A stretch of DNA of 64,000 nt, from assembly GCF_019636135.1 (NCBI RefSeq), contig NZ_JAHBYD010000001.1:186001-250000 (forward strand). Direction: 5' to 3'. Below the pieces are notes generated by a model. It saw only the letters and a list, made by a program, of their open reading frames with translations. It did no database searches and was not told the origin of the DNA. The stretch is from Phenylobacterium sp. Its GTDB lineage: Bacteria; Pseudomonadota; Alphaproteobacteria; Caulobacterales; Caulobacteraceae. The position numbers were made by a program, and so were the translations under genes. Below, in pieces: positions 15,472 to 23,684 of the stretch. Within the stretch, counting starts at the first letter, position 1; the number at the start of each line of letters is the position of its first letter.

Positions 15472-16893
15472 ATGTCGGGCGGCGGGCGGCTGACGTTCCG
15501 GACGCGGCTGGTCTACAGCGTGGGCGAGATCGGGGAGGGGGTCAAGAGCGCCGCGCTCGAGACCTTCCTGTTCTTCTTCTACGTCCAGGTGGTCGGCCTG
15601 CCGGGCACGCTGACCGGGGCCGCGCTCTTCATCGCGCTGATGTTCGACGCGGTCTCCGACCCGATGGTCGGCGACTGGTCGGATCGCGTCCGCACGCGGC
15701 TCGGCCGGCGGCACCCCTTCCTCTACACCGCCCCGGTCCCGCTGGCGCTCGCGCTGGTCTGCCTGTTCAGCCCGCCGCACCTGGCGGACATCCCGCTGTT
15801 CCTGTGGCTCACGGGGTTCACGATCCTCGCCCGCGTGGCGATGACGCTCTACTTCGTGCCGCACATGGCGCTGGGCGCCGAGCTCAGCCGCGACTTCGCC
15901 GAGCGGGTGGCCATCGGCGGCTCGCGGGTCTTCTTCGGCTACGTCGGCCGGCTCATGGGCATGGGGCTGGGGTTCGCGGTGTTCTTCGCCGACCGCCAGG
16001 GCTTCCGGAACGGCCAGCTCGACCCATCGGCCTATCCGCCGTTCGCCGTCGCGCTGGGCCTCCTGGTCGTCCTGTTCGTGATCGGCTCGGCCCTGGGCAC
16101 CCAGAGGGTCGCGCTGCGGCTCGCCGCTGAAAACCCGGCCCCTGTGGCCAAGGCCGACGCCGGCCTGCTGCGCGCGCTGGGCCGGGCCGTCCGCTCGCCT
16201 TCGTTCCGCGCGCTCTTCAGCGCCATCCTGATCATGTCGACCTACAACGGCGTCCAGGGGGCGCTGGCGCTGCACATGAACACCTACTTCTGGCGGCTGC
16301 CGCCGGGCGAGGTGCAGTGGATCTTCTACGCCTCGATGCTGGGCTTCATGCTGGGCGTGCCGCTCGCGCGCCCGGCCGCGCGCCGCCTCGACAAGAAGGC
16401 GGCCTACGTGGGCGGCGTCGCCGGCGCGGTGGCGTTGGGCGTCGGCCCCACGATCCTGCGGCTCCTCGACCTCGCGCCGCCCAACGGCGCGCCGGAGCTG
16501 CTCGCCCTGCTGATCGGCGCGTCGTTCCTGTCGGGCGCCATCGGCTCGGTGTCGGTGGTGGTGTCGGCGGCGATGGTGGCCGACCTGGCCGACGAGTACG
16601 ACTTCGAGCACCGCGCCCGACCTGAAGGCCTGTTCTTCGGGGTGGTCGCCTTCTGCCGCAAGGCCTCGCTGGGCGTCGGCGGCGCGGTGGCGGGCGTCGT
16701 CATCGACGTGATCCGGTTCCCCCAGAAGGCCGAGCCGGGCGCCGTGCCGGCCGACGCGCTGGAGCGGCTGGGGATCACCTACGGCCCCTTCATCGCGGTG
16801 GTGGTCTTCTCCGGCATGCTGCTGATGATCCCCTATGCGCTGAGCCGCAGCCGCCAGGCGGAGATCGCCCGGACGCTGGAGGCGCGCGCATGA
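15472..16893 (+). CDS. MFS_2 (GPH-type) cation symporter
   Basis: 473 residues with about 12 hydrophobic segments. The first region, YSVGEIGEGVKSAALETFLF, and FDAVSDPMVGDWSDRVRTRLGRRHPFL are characteristic of the glycoside-pentoside-hexuronide family (MelB-like), where the Asp residues couple cation and substrate. Family members also carry sulfonates, lipids and other anions, so the cargo is not necessarily a sugar. The ATG at 15472 lies 7 nt after the receptor stop. Together the receptor and this carrier would move the substrate through the outer and inner membranes. Confidence 0.88.
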   Translation: MSGGGRLTFRTRLVYSVGEIGEGVKSAALETFLFFFYVQVVGLPGTLTGAALFIALMFDAVSDPMVGDWSDRVRTRLGRRHPFLYTAPVPLALALVCLFSPPHLADIPLFLWLTGFTILARVAMTLYFVPHMALGAELSRDFAERVAIGGSRVFFGYVGRLMGMGLGFAVFFADRQGFRNGQLDPSAYPPFAVALGLLVVLFVIGSALGTQRVALRLAAENPAPVAKADAGLLRALGRAVRSPSFRALFSAILIMSTYNGVQGALALHMNTYFWRLPPGEVQWIFYASMLGFMLGVPLARPAARRLDKKAAYVGGVAGAVALGVGPTILRLLDLAPPNGAPELLALLIGASFLSGAIGSVSVVVSAAMVADLADEYDFEHRARPEGLFFGVVAFCRKASLGVGGAVAGVVIDVIRFPQKAEPGAVPADALERLGITYGPFIAVVVFSGMLLMIPYALSRSRQAEIARTLEARA

Positions 16894-16907
16894 CGCCCGC
16901 GACCATG

Positions 16908-16949
16908 CATGAGCCCGGCTCACCTGTCCGATCATCCGTTTCGCTTGTG
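16908..16949 (+). promoter_or_regulatory. LysR-type operator/promoter of the CoA ligase/P450 operon (site 7)
   Basis: Dyad CATGA-N7-TCACC with perfect TGAGCC-C-GGCTCA arms (16908-16924), 14 nt, GTTTCGCTTGTG (16938-16949). The downstream GGCTTCTGACACGCTGG resembles GGCTTCTGACACCCTGG downstream of site 1 on the minus strand, so the similarity extends into the presumed -10 area. The box ends 117 nt before the ATG. Confidence 0.78.
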
Positions 16950-17065
16950 GAGGCGAGGGCTTCTGACACGCTGGAGCCAAAGGCCGGTGCGGACCCCGCG
17001 CCGGCTCGCCGTGGAGGAAATGGCCAGATGTCGCGCCGCGCGCCGGACCCGGGCGAGGGCCTGTG

Positions 17066-18715
17066 ATGACCGCCGCGATGGCCTGGTGCTTCGCCGCCCT
17101 GTGGGACGCGGTGGCCGAAGCGATCCCGGACGCGCCGGCGGTCGCCGAGGGCGCGATCCGCCGCACCTGGCGCACGCACGAGGATCGGGCGGCGCGGCTG
17201 GCCGGCGCCCTGGTCGCGGCGGGCCTCGGGCCGGACTCCAAGGTCGCGATCTACGGCTACAATTCCGCGGCCTATGTCGAGGCGCTCTATGCGGTGCTCA
17301 AGGCGCGCTGCACGCCCGTGAACGTGAACTACCGCTACGCCGAGCAGGAGCTCACCTACCTGTTCGACAACGCCGACGCCGAGGCGGTGATCTTCGACGC
17401 CCGGTTCGGCCCGCGCCTGGCCGCCATCCTGCCGTCGCTGCCGAAGCTGAAGCTGCTGGTCGAGATCGACGACGGGTCGGGCGAGCGCCTGCCGCAGGCC
17501 GCGCGGCTGGAGGCGCTGGCCGAGACCTGCCCGCCGCTCGCGCCCCGGGACTATTCGGAAGACGACATCCTGATGCTCTACACGGGCGGCACCACCGGCC
17601 TGCCCAAGGGCGTCATGTACCGCCAGGGCGACTACAGCCGCGCCATGCTGGCCGGTTTCGACCGGATGGGCCTGCCGCGGCCCGCGACCCGCGAGGAACT
17701 CCAGGACGCCGTGCGCCGGCTCCAGGCCGAGGGCCGGGCGCCGGTCAGCACCCCGGCGTGCCCGCTGATGCACGGCACGGGCCAGAACGGCGGCGTGCTG
17801 ATGCCGCATGCGATGGGCGGCTGCGTGGTCCTGTTCCGCAACACCCGCTTCGACGCCGACGCGCTGTGGCGGCTGGTGGAGGCGGAAGCGGTCAGCGACC
17901 TCACCATCGTCGGCGACGCCTTCGCCCGGCCGATGCTGGATGCGCTGGAGGCCGCCGAGGCCGCTGGCCGGCCCTACGACGTCTCCTCGCTGCGCCGCAT
18001 CCTGTCGTCGGGGGTGATGTTCTCCCGGGAGACCAAGGAAGGGCTGCTCCGCTTCGCCGACATCACCATCATGGACAGCATGGGCGCGAGCGAGGGCGGC
18101 ATGGCCGTCTCGGTCGTGTCCCGCGCCAGTCCGCCCGGCGAGACGGCCAGGTTCGTGGCCAACCCCAGCACGAGGGTCTTCCGCGAGGACGGCCGCGAGG
18201 TGACGCCCGGCTCGGACGAGGTGGGCCTGATCGCCAACGGCGGCTTCTCGCCGATCGGCTACTACAAGGACCCGGAGAAGACCGCCGCCACGTTCCGCGT
18301 GATCGACGGCCAGCGCTATTCGTTCCCCGGCGACTTCGCCAGGGTCGCCGCGGACGGCGGCCTGATCCTGCTGGGCCGTGGATCGAACTGCATCAACACC
18401 GGCGGCGAGAAGGTCTTCCCCGAGGAGGTGGAGGAGGCGCTGAAGGCGCACCCGGCCGTCGCCGACGCCCTGGTGGTCGGGCTGCCGGACCCGCGCTTCG
18501 GCGAGCGCATCGTCGCCGTCGTCGCGGCGGCGCCCGGCGAGGCGCCCGACGAAGCGGCGCTGATCGCGGCCGTCCGCGCGCGGCTCGCCGACTACAAGCG
18601 GCCGCGGGCCATCGTGTTCGCCGACGAGGTGCGCCGCGCGCCCAACGGCAAGGCGGACTACGCCTGGGCCAAGGCCACGGCCGCCGGGGCGCTCGCGCCC
18701 GCGGAGGCCGGATAG
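17066..18715 (+). CDS. acyl-CoA synthetase (AMP-forming, FadD-type)
   Basis: 549 residues. ATG 17066 is preferred to the adjacent GTG at 17063. Adenylate-forming motifs: YTGGTTGLPKGVMY near residue 173, MDSMGASEGG, GRGSNCINTGGEKVFPEEVE near 440 and the C-terminal catalytic Lys in PNGKADY. It activates a carboxylic acid with ATP and CoA. TNTGGE-like ligases next to acyl-CoA dehydrogenase and P450 genes are typical for side-chain or terpenoid acid degradation. It is first of a five-gene operon and directly abuts the next gene (TAG then ATG). Confidence 0.9.
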   Translation: MTAAMAWCFAALWDAVAEAIPDAPAVAEGAIRRTWRTHEDRAARLAGALVAAGLGPDSKVAIYGYNSAAYVEALYAVLKARCTPVNVNYRYAEQELTYLFDNADAEAVIFDARFGPRLAAILPSLPKLKLLVEIDDGSGERLPQAARLEALAETCPPLAPRDYSEDDILMLYTGGTTGLPKGVMYRQGDYSRAMLAGFDRMGLPRPATREELQDAVRRLQAEGRAPVSTPACPLMHGTGQNGGVLMPHAMGGCVVLFRNTRFDADALWRLVEAEAVSDLTIVGDAFARPMLDALEAAEAAGRPYDVSSLRRILSSGVMFSRETKEGLLRFADITIMDSMGASEGGMAVSVVSRASPPGETARFVANPSTRVFREDGREVTPGSDEVGLIANGGFSPIGYYKDPEKTAATFRVIDGQRYSFPGDFARVAADGGLILLGRGSNCINTGGEKVFPEEVEEALKAHPAVADALVVGLPDPRFGERIVAVVAAAPGEAPDEAALIAAVRARLADYKRPRAIVFADEVRRAPNGKADYAWAKATAAGALAPAEAG

Positions 18716-19495
18716 ATGGCGGCCATCCAGGACCTCAGCCGCTCGGTGCGGGGCCGTGTCGTGCTCATCACCGGCGCCGCCAGCGGGATCGGCCGCGCCA
18801 CGGCCCACGTCTTCGCGCGGGAAGGCGCCAGGGTCGCGGTCACCGATCGGCTCCAGGCGGACGCCGACCGCGTCGCCGCCGAGATCGGGGCCGAAGGGGG
18901 TGAGGCCCACGGCTGGGCGCTGGACGTGGCCGATGCTGCGGCGATCGCAGCCGTGGCGCCGGCCGTCGCGGATCGCTTCGGCGGCCTGGACGTCCTGGTG
19001 AACAACGCCGGGACGACGCGCGTGCTGAAGATCGACGACGCCCGCTACGACGCCGCCTGGGATGTCCTGCTGCCGATCCTGCTGGGGGCGCACCAGCGGA
19101 TGGTCCGCGCGGCCCTGCCGCACCTGCGCCGCTCGGACGCGCCGCGCATCGTCAACATCGCCTCGACCGAGGCCCTGGGCGCGAGCTCGCCGGGCAGCAT
19201 CTATTCCGCCGCCAAGGCGGGCGTGACAGGCCTCACCCGCTCGCTAGCCGTGGAACTGGGACGCGAGGGCATAACCGTCAACTGCATCTGCCCGGGCCCG
19301 ATCCACACCGGCATGACCGCCGCCATCCCCGCCGAGCACAAGGCCGTCTACGCCCGGCGCCGCACGGCGCTGGGCCGCTACGGCGACCCGGCCGAGGTGG
19401 CCCACGCGATCCTCAACCTCAGCCTGCCCGCCTCGTCCTACGTCACCGGCGTGACCCTGCGCGTCGACGGCGGGCTGATGGTGCGCAATGCCTGA
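18716..19495 (+). CDS. short-chain dehydrogenase/reductase (SDR), copy C
   Basis: 259 residues. It shows TGAASGIG near residue 20, VNNAGTT, catalytic Ser in NIASTEALGAS and YSAAK with the Tyr/Lys pair. The end TLRVDGGLMV is typical. Its position between a CoA ligase and a P450 suggests it oxidises an alcohol or a 3-hydroxyacyl-CoA in the same route (inference). The start codon follows the stop of the ligase without spacing, so it is translationally coupled. Confidence 0.9.
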   Translation: MAAIQDLSRSVRGRVVLITGAASGIGRATAHVFAREGARVAVTDRLQADADRVAAEIGAEGGEAHGWALDVADAAAIAAVAPAVADRFGGLDVLVNNAGTTRVLKIDDARYDAAWDVLLPILLGAHQRMVRAALPHLRRSDAPRIVNIASTEALGASSPGSIYSAAKAGVTGLTRSLAVELGREGITVNCICPGPIHTGMTAAIPAEHKAVYARRRTALGRYGDPAEVAHAILNLSLPASSYVTGVTLRVDGGLMVRNA

Positions 19496-19525
19496 CCTTT
19501 CGCGCCCGCAACGACGGAGGCCCCT

Positions 19526-20758
19526 GTGACCGACACCCTGGAAGCCGCCCGGGCCGACGCCTACGCGACGCCGCTGGAGGACCTCAACGTCCACCGGCGC
19601 GAGCTCTTCCGCGACGACACCCTGTGGCCCTACTTCGAGCGGCTGCGGAACGAGGCGCCCGTCCACTGGTGCGCGGCCGGCGATCCCAACCCCTACTGGT
19701 CGATCACCCGCTACGCCGACATCCTGGAGGTCAACTCGAACCACCAGGTCTTCTCGTCCGAGGACGGCATCGCGCTCGGCGACAAGCCCAAGTTCCAGAA
19801 CATGGGCTTCATCGCCATGGACCCGCCACGGCACGACGCGCACCGCAAGGTCGTGAGCCCGATCGTCGCCCCGCCGAACCTCGCACGCCTCGAAGGCCTG
19901 ATCCGCTCGCGGGCCGGCAGGATCCTGGACGACCTTCCCGTGGGCGAGACCTTCGACTGGGTCGACCGCGTCTCGATCGAGCTCACCACCCAGATGCTGG
20001 CCACGCTGTTCGACTTCCCCTTCGACGAGCGGCGCCGGCTGACGCGGTGGTCGAACGTCGCGTCCAGCGAGCCGGGCTCGGCCTATGTGGAGACCGCCGA
20101 GCAGCGGCAGGCCGAGCTCATGGAATGCGGCGCCTACTTCGCGGGCCTCTGGAACGAGCGGGTGAACCGGGAGCCGGGCAGCGACCTGATCTCGATGCTG
20201 GCCCACAGCGAAGTCACCCGCAACATGACGCCCGAGGAGTTCCTGGGCACCATCCTGCTGCTGATCGTCGGCGGCAACGACACCACGCGCAACTCCATCA
20301 GCGGGAGCGTCGTGGCCCTGAACGAGTTCCCCGAGCAGTACGACAAGCTGCTGGCCGATCCCGCGCTGCTCGCCAGCATGGTGCCCGAGGTGATCCGCTG
20401 GCAGACGCCGATCACCTACATGCGCCGCACGGCGCTGGCCGACGTCGAGATCCACGGCAAGACCATCCGCAAGGGCGATCGCGTGCTGATGTGGTACGTC
20501 TCGGGCAACCGCGACGACGCGGCGATCGAGACCCCCGAAGCCTTCGTCATCGACCGCGAGCGGCCGCGCCAGCACATGTCGTTCGGCTTCGGCGTGCATC
20601 GCTGCGTGGGCAACCGCCTGGCGGAGCTCCAGCTCAGGATCGTCTGGGAGGAGATCCTGAAGCGCTTCCGGCGCGTGGAGGTGATGGGGCCGCCCGACCG
20701 CGTCTATTCCACCTTCATCAAGGGCTACGAGCGCCTGCCCGTGCGGCTGCACGCCTGA
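19526..20758 (+). CDS. cytochrome P450, CYP153-like
   Basis: 410 residues from a GTG at 19526, with GGAGG just upstream. P450 hallmarks: I-helix IVGGNDTTRNSISG, ExxR in EVIR, and heme loop SFGFGVHRCVGNRLAE with Cys360. FIAMDPPRHDAHRK, SIELTTQMLATLFDFPFDE and MWYVSGNRDD closely match my recollection of the CYP153 family, known for terminal hydroxylation of alkanes, alicyclics and limonene using a [2Fe-2S] ferredoxin. So a methyl or ring carbon of the substrate is probably hydroxylated. The redox partner is likely the ferredoxin at 5268. The soluble bacterial form has no membrane anchor. The stop overlaps the next start in TGATG. Confidence 0.9.
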   Translation: MTDTLEAARADAYATPLEDLNVHRRELFRDDTLWPYFERLRNEAPVHWCAAGDPNPYWSITRYADILEVNSNHQVFSSEDGIALGDKPKFQNMGFIAMDPPRHDAHRKVVSPIVAPPNLARLEGLIRSRAGRILDDLPVGETFDWVDRVSIELTTQMLATLFDFPFDERRRLTRWSNVASSEPGSAYVETAEQRQAELMECGAYFAGLWNERVNREPGSDLISMLAHSEVTRNMTPEEFLGTILLLIVGGNDTTRNSISGSVVALNEFPEQYDKLLADPALLASMVPEVIRWQTPITYMRRTALADVEIHGKTIRKGDRVLMWYVSGNRDDAAIETPEAFVIDRERPRQHMSFGFGVHRCVGNRLAELQLRIVWEEILKRFRRVEVMGPPDRVYSTFIKGYERLPVRLHA

Positions 20759-21588
20759 TGACCTACGAAGACATCCTCGTCGAGACCCGGGACGCTATCG
20801 CGCTCGTCACCCTGAACCGGCCCGAGCGGATGAACGCCTGGACCTTCCGGCTGCAGGCCGAGCTCAACCACGCCTTCGCCGCCGCCGAGGCGGACGACGC
20901 GATCCGCGCCGTCGTCGTCACCGGGGCGGGCAGGGCCTTCTGCGCCGGGGCCGACCTCTCGGGGGGCGGCCAGACCTTCGCGGGCGACGGCGCGGGCGGC
21001 ATGGGCTCCGAGGCCGACGCCGCGCGGATGGCCAGGAAGGTCCAGCCCTACCGGATGCGCACGCCGATCATCGCGGCCATCAACGGCCCTGCGGTGGGCG
21101 CGGGCCTGACGCTGCCCATGATGTGGGACCTGCGCGTCGTGGCCGAGGACGCCAAGCTGGGGTTCGTCTTCAACCGGCGCGGCGTGATGCCCGACGCCGA
21201 CCTCATCTGGACCCTCCCGCGGATGATCGGCTACGGCCCCGCGATGGACGTGCTGCTCACCGGCCGCATCTTCGACGGCGCGGAGGCCAGGGCGCTGGGG
21301 CTGGCGCACCGGGCGGTCCGGCGCGAGGCGGTGGTCGAGACGGCGCTCGCCCTGGGCCGCGACATCGCCGCGAACACCGCCCCGGCCTCGGTCGCGATCA
21401 CCAAGCGGCTGATGTACGACTTCCTCACCGAGGGCTGGCCCGAGGCCGCCCGTCTCCAGCGCGAGATGTTCGACTGGACCGGCCGCCAGGCCGACGCCCG
21501 AGAGGGCGTCCTGTCCTTCGTGGAGCGCCGCCCGCCGGCCTGGAGCCTCTCCAAGACCCGCGACTGGCCCGAGGCCCTGGGCGACTGA
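20758..21588 (+). CDS. enoyl-CoA hydratase/isomerase family protein (copy 2)
   Basis: 276 residues, with ATG overlapping the P450 stop by one base. Crotonase features: VTLNRPERMNAW, oxyanion loops GRAFCAGADLS and NGPAVGAGLTLPMMWD, then FVFNRRGVMPDADLIW. In related hydratases the last segment usually reads PEA; here PDAD places an Asp where Glu is common, so the exact reaction is uncertain. It would hydrate the enoyl-CoA produced by the next gene's dehydrogenase. Distinct in sequence from copy 1 at 4331. Confidence 0.88.
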   Translation: MTYEDILVETRDAIALVTLNRPERMNAWTFRLQAELNHAFAAAEADDAIRAVVVTGAGRAFCAGADLSGGGQTFAGDGAGGMGSEADAARMARKVQPYRMRTPIIAAINGPAVGAGLTLPMMWDLRVVAEDAKLGFVFNRRGVMPDADLIWTLPRMIGYGPAMDVLLTGRIFDGAEARALGLAHRAVRREAVVETALALGRDIAANTAPASVAITKRLMYDFLTEGWPEAARLQREMFDWTGRQADAREGVLSFVERRPPAWSLSKTRDWPEALGD

Positions 21589-21590
21589 CC

Positions 21591-22772
21591 ATGTCCCAAG
21601 ACCTGTCCGCCTTCCGGCGAGAGGCCCGCGACTGGCTGGCGGCCAGCTTCCCCGCCACGCTCGCCGCCGACCCTGCCCTGCAGGCCGTGGACGTCCACGG
21701 GCCGCCCAACACCCATCCCGACCATGTCGCCTGGAAGCGGCGGATGGGCGAGAAGGGCTGGGGCGTCCCCACCTGGCCCAGGGCCTACGGCGGCGGCGGG
21801 CTGTCACGCGCCGAGGCGGCCGTGCTGGCCGAGGAGATGGCGCGGATCGGCGCGGCCAATCCCATCGCCGGCATGTCGGTGAGCCTGCTGGGCCCCACCC
21901 TGCTGGAGTTCGGCGACGAGGCGCAGAAGCGGCGACACCTGCCGCCGGCCGCGCGCGGCGAGACCCGGTGGTGCCAGGGCTATTCCGAGCCGGGCGCGGG
22001 CTCCGACCTCGCCGCCCTGCAATGCCGGGCCGAGGACCACGGCGACCATTTCCGGGTGACCGGCCAGAAGCTGTGGACCAGCGGCGCGCACTATGCCGAC
22101 GGGTGCTTCTGCCTCGTCCGCACCGACACGACGCGGAAGCACGAGGGGGTCAGCTTCCTGCTGATCGACATGCGCGCGCCGGGCGTGGAGGCGCGGCCGA
22201 TCCCGCTGATCTACGGCGGGTCCACCTTCTGCGAGGTGTTCTTCACCGACGTCGCCGTGCCGAAGGAGAACCTGGTCGGGCCGCTGAACGGCGGCTGGAC
22301 GATCGCCAAGCGCCTGCTCCAGTTCGAACGCACCGGGATCGGCGGCGCCAGGGAGCGGGGTGACGCTCCGTCGCTCGCCGAACGCGCCAGGGCCTACGGC
22401 GGGGCGGCGGTGGACGGCCGCCTGCTGGACGGCGACCTGCGCGCGCGGATCTCCGCCCACGACATCGACGCCCGGGCGCTCGACCTGACCCTCGAGCGCC
22501 TGCGCGCCGAGGCTCGCGCCGGCCAGGCCGGGCCCGCCGCGGACTCGGTCCTGAAGAACGCCGCGGCCGCCGTGTCCGCCGAGCGGCGCGAGCTCCTGAT
22601 CGAGATCCTGGGCGGCCAGGGGCTGGGCTGGGACGGCGACGCCTATCGGTCCGACGAACTGGCCATCGTCCGCGACTGGCTCGCCGACAAGGCCAGATCG
22701 ATCTACGGCGGCACGACCGAGATCCAGAACAACGTCATCGCCAAACGCATCCTGGGACTGCCGGCCGCCTAG
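21591..22772 (+). CDS. acyl-CoA dehydrogenase
   Basis: 393 residues, 2 nt after the hydratase stop. FAD/substrate motifs WCQGYSEPGAGSDLA and VTGQKLWTSGAHYAD, and the C-terminal IYGGTTEIQNNVIAKRILGLP, define the family. The Glu that abstracts the alpha proton in medium-chain enzymes sits at YEGT; here this is YGGT, so the base must come from another position, as in several families acting on branched or cyclic acyl-CoAs. It needs an electron-transferring flavoprotein, not encoded here. It ends the ligase-SDR-P450-hydratase-dehydrogenase operon. Confidence 0.9.
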   Translation: MSQDLSAFRREARDWLAASFPATLAADPALQAVDVHGPPNTHPDHVAWKRRMGEKGWGVPTWPRAYGGGGLSRAEAAVLAEEMARIGAANPIAGMSVSLLGPTLLEFGDEAQKRRHLPPAARGETRWCQGYSEPGAGSDLAALQCRAEDHGDHFRVTGQKLWTSGAHYADGCFCLVRTDTTRKHEGVSFLLIDMRAPGVEARPIPLIYGGSTFCEVFFTDVAVPKENLVGPLNGGWTIAKRLLQFERTGIGGARERGDAPSLAERARAYGGAAVDGRLLDGDLRARISAHDIDARALDLTLERLRAEARAGQAGPAADSVLKNAAAAVSAERRELLIEILGGQGLGWDGDAYRSDELAIVRDWLADKARSIYGGTTEIQNNVIAKRILGLPAA

Positions 22773-22841
22773 GTGGTCCCGTTGACGGAATGGGCCGGGA
22801 ATTGTCCAGACGTTTCCGGGACCTGTTCCCCGAGAATAGGC

Positions 22842-23237
22842 CTAGTCGCGCAGCGATGCGGGGACCTGGCCGCCGTTCTCGGCGAGCTTCTTCCAGACCG
22901 CCCTGGAGAGGGCGATGTTCTGTTCGGCGCTGCCGTGCGCGCCGGCGTTGACGCCGAGCTCGGCGGCGAGCTCCTTGCGGGCCTCCAGGCTGGAGTCCAG
23001 ATCGAGCAGTTTCAGGAGGTCGACGATCGACGTCCGCCAGTTGCCGCCGCCGCCCTTCGCGGCCGCCATGGATTCCAGGACGGCTTCGACGTCGACAGGC
23101 GCCGCCGCCGGCGCGGCAGGTGGGGCTGCAGACGTCGCGGCCGGCGGCGTGGCGGGCCGGGGCGCGGCGGGGGCGGCCGTCGCCGGCGCCGCCTTGTGGC
23201 CCGTGATCTTGTCCCAGATCTTGCCGAAGAACCCCAT
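22842..23237 (-). CDS. DUF3597-like small protein
   Basis: 131 residues from ATG 23237 (MGFFGKIWDKITGHK), with GGAGG 8 nt upstream. An Ala/Pro-rich linker (about 17-45) separates the N-terminal helix from a compact C-terminal domain (VDVEAVLESMAA, WRTSIVDLLKLLDLDSS, RKELAAELG). I recognise it as DUF3597, whose function is unknown; the C-terminal part resembles a helical peptidoglycan or LysM-adjacent domain in other proteins. It converges with the catabolic operon and has no obvious link to it. Confidence 0.8.
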   Translation of the reverse strand: MGFFGKIWDKITGHKAAPATAAPAAPRPATPPAATSAAPPAAPAAAPVDVEAVLESMAAAKGGGGNWRTSIVDLLKLLDLDSSLEARKELAAELGVNAGAHGSAEQNIALSRAVWKKLAENGGQVPASLRD

Positions 23238-23301
23238 CGATCGAACCTCCACCTGCTGTCCAGAGGCTGATCAACGGCGCAGGATCGACCGGTGTTCCCG
23301 G

Positions 23302-23592
23302 CTAGTGGCCGGTCAGGTAGTCGGCGACGGCCTGCTTGTCCTCGGGCGTCAGCCCTTCGGCCATGGGCGTCATGGGGCCGCCGGTCATGGCGGCGATGAT
23401 CTCGGCCGGGGTCTTCCTGGCGAGCGCGTCGCGCTGCGGGGCGCGGTCGTCGCCGGATTCGTGGCATTCCTTGCAGCGCGCCGCATAGACCTCCTCCCCG
23501 CGGGACACGGGCGCGTCCGCGGCGCCGGTTCCAGGCGCCGCGAGCGTCAGGGCCATCAGGGCCGCGCCGCCCCAGGTCGATCTCAGGCGCAT
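23302..23592 (-). CDS. small periplasmic c-type cytochrome
   Basis: 96 residues with a signal peptide (cleavage near GTGAADA). A single heme-binding CKECH follows EEVYAARC, and a Met-rich distal region (GGPMTPMAEGLTPED) supplies the sixth ligand. The size and YAARCKECHESG resemble class I cytochromes that accept electrons from periplasmic dehydrogenases. The PQQ-type sugar dehydrogenase at 24343, in the divergent unit, is a possible donor (inference). Confidence 0.9.
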   Translation of the reverse strand: MRLRSTWGGAALMALTLAAPGTGAADAPVSRGEEVYAARCKECHESGDDRAPQRDALARKTPAEIIAAMTGGPMTPMAEGLTPEDKQAVADYLTGH

Positions 23593-23684
23593 CTTTGCGA
23601 ACTCCGGCGGTCCATGACGCCTTCCCGGGGGCGGGCCGGCGCGTTAGGGATCGTGACTACATAACGAGAGGGAGGGAGACGTCC

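Noticed and set aside
12783..15473. 896-codon minus-strand frame opposite TonB receptor 2
   Set aside because: Shadow frame of GC skew; the plus strand has the signal peptide and receptor motifs.
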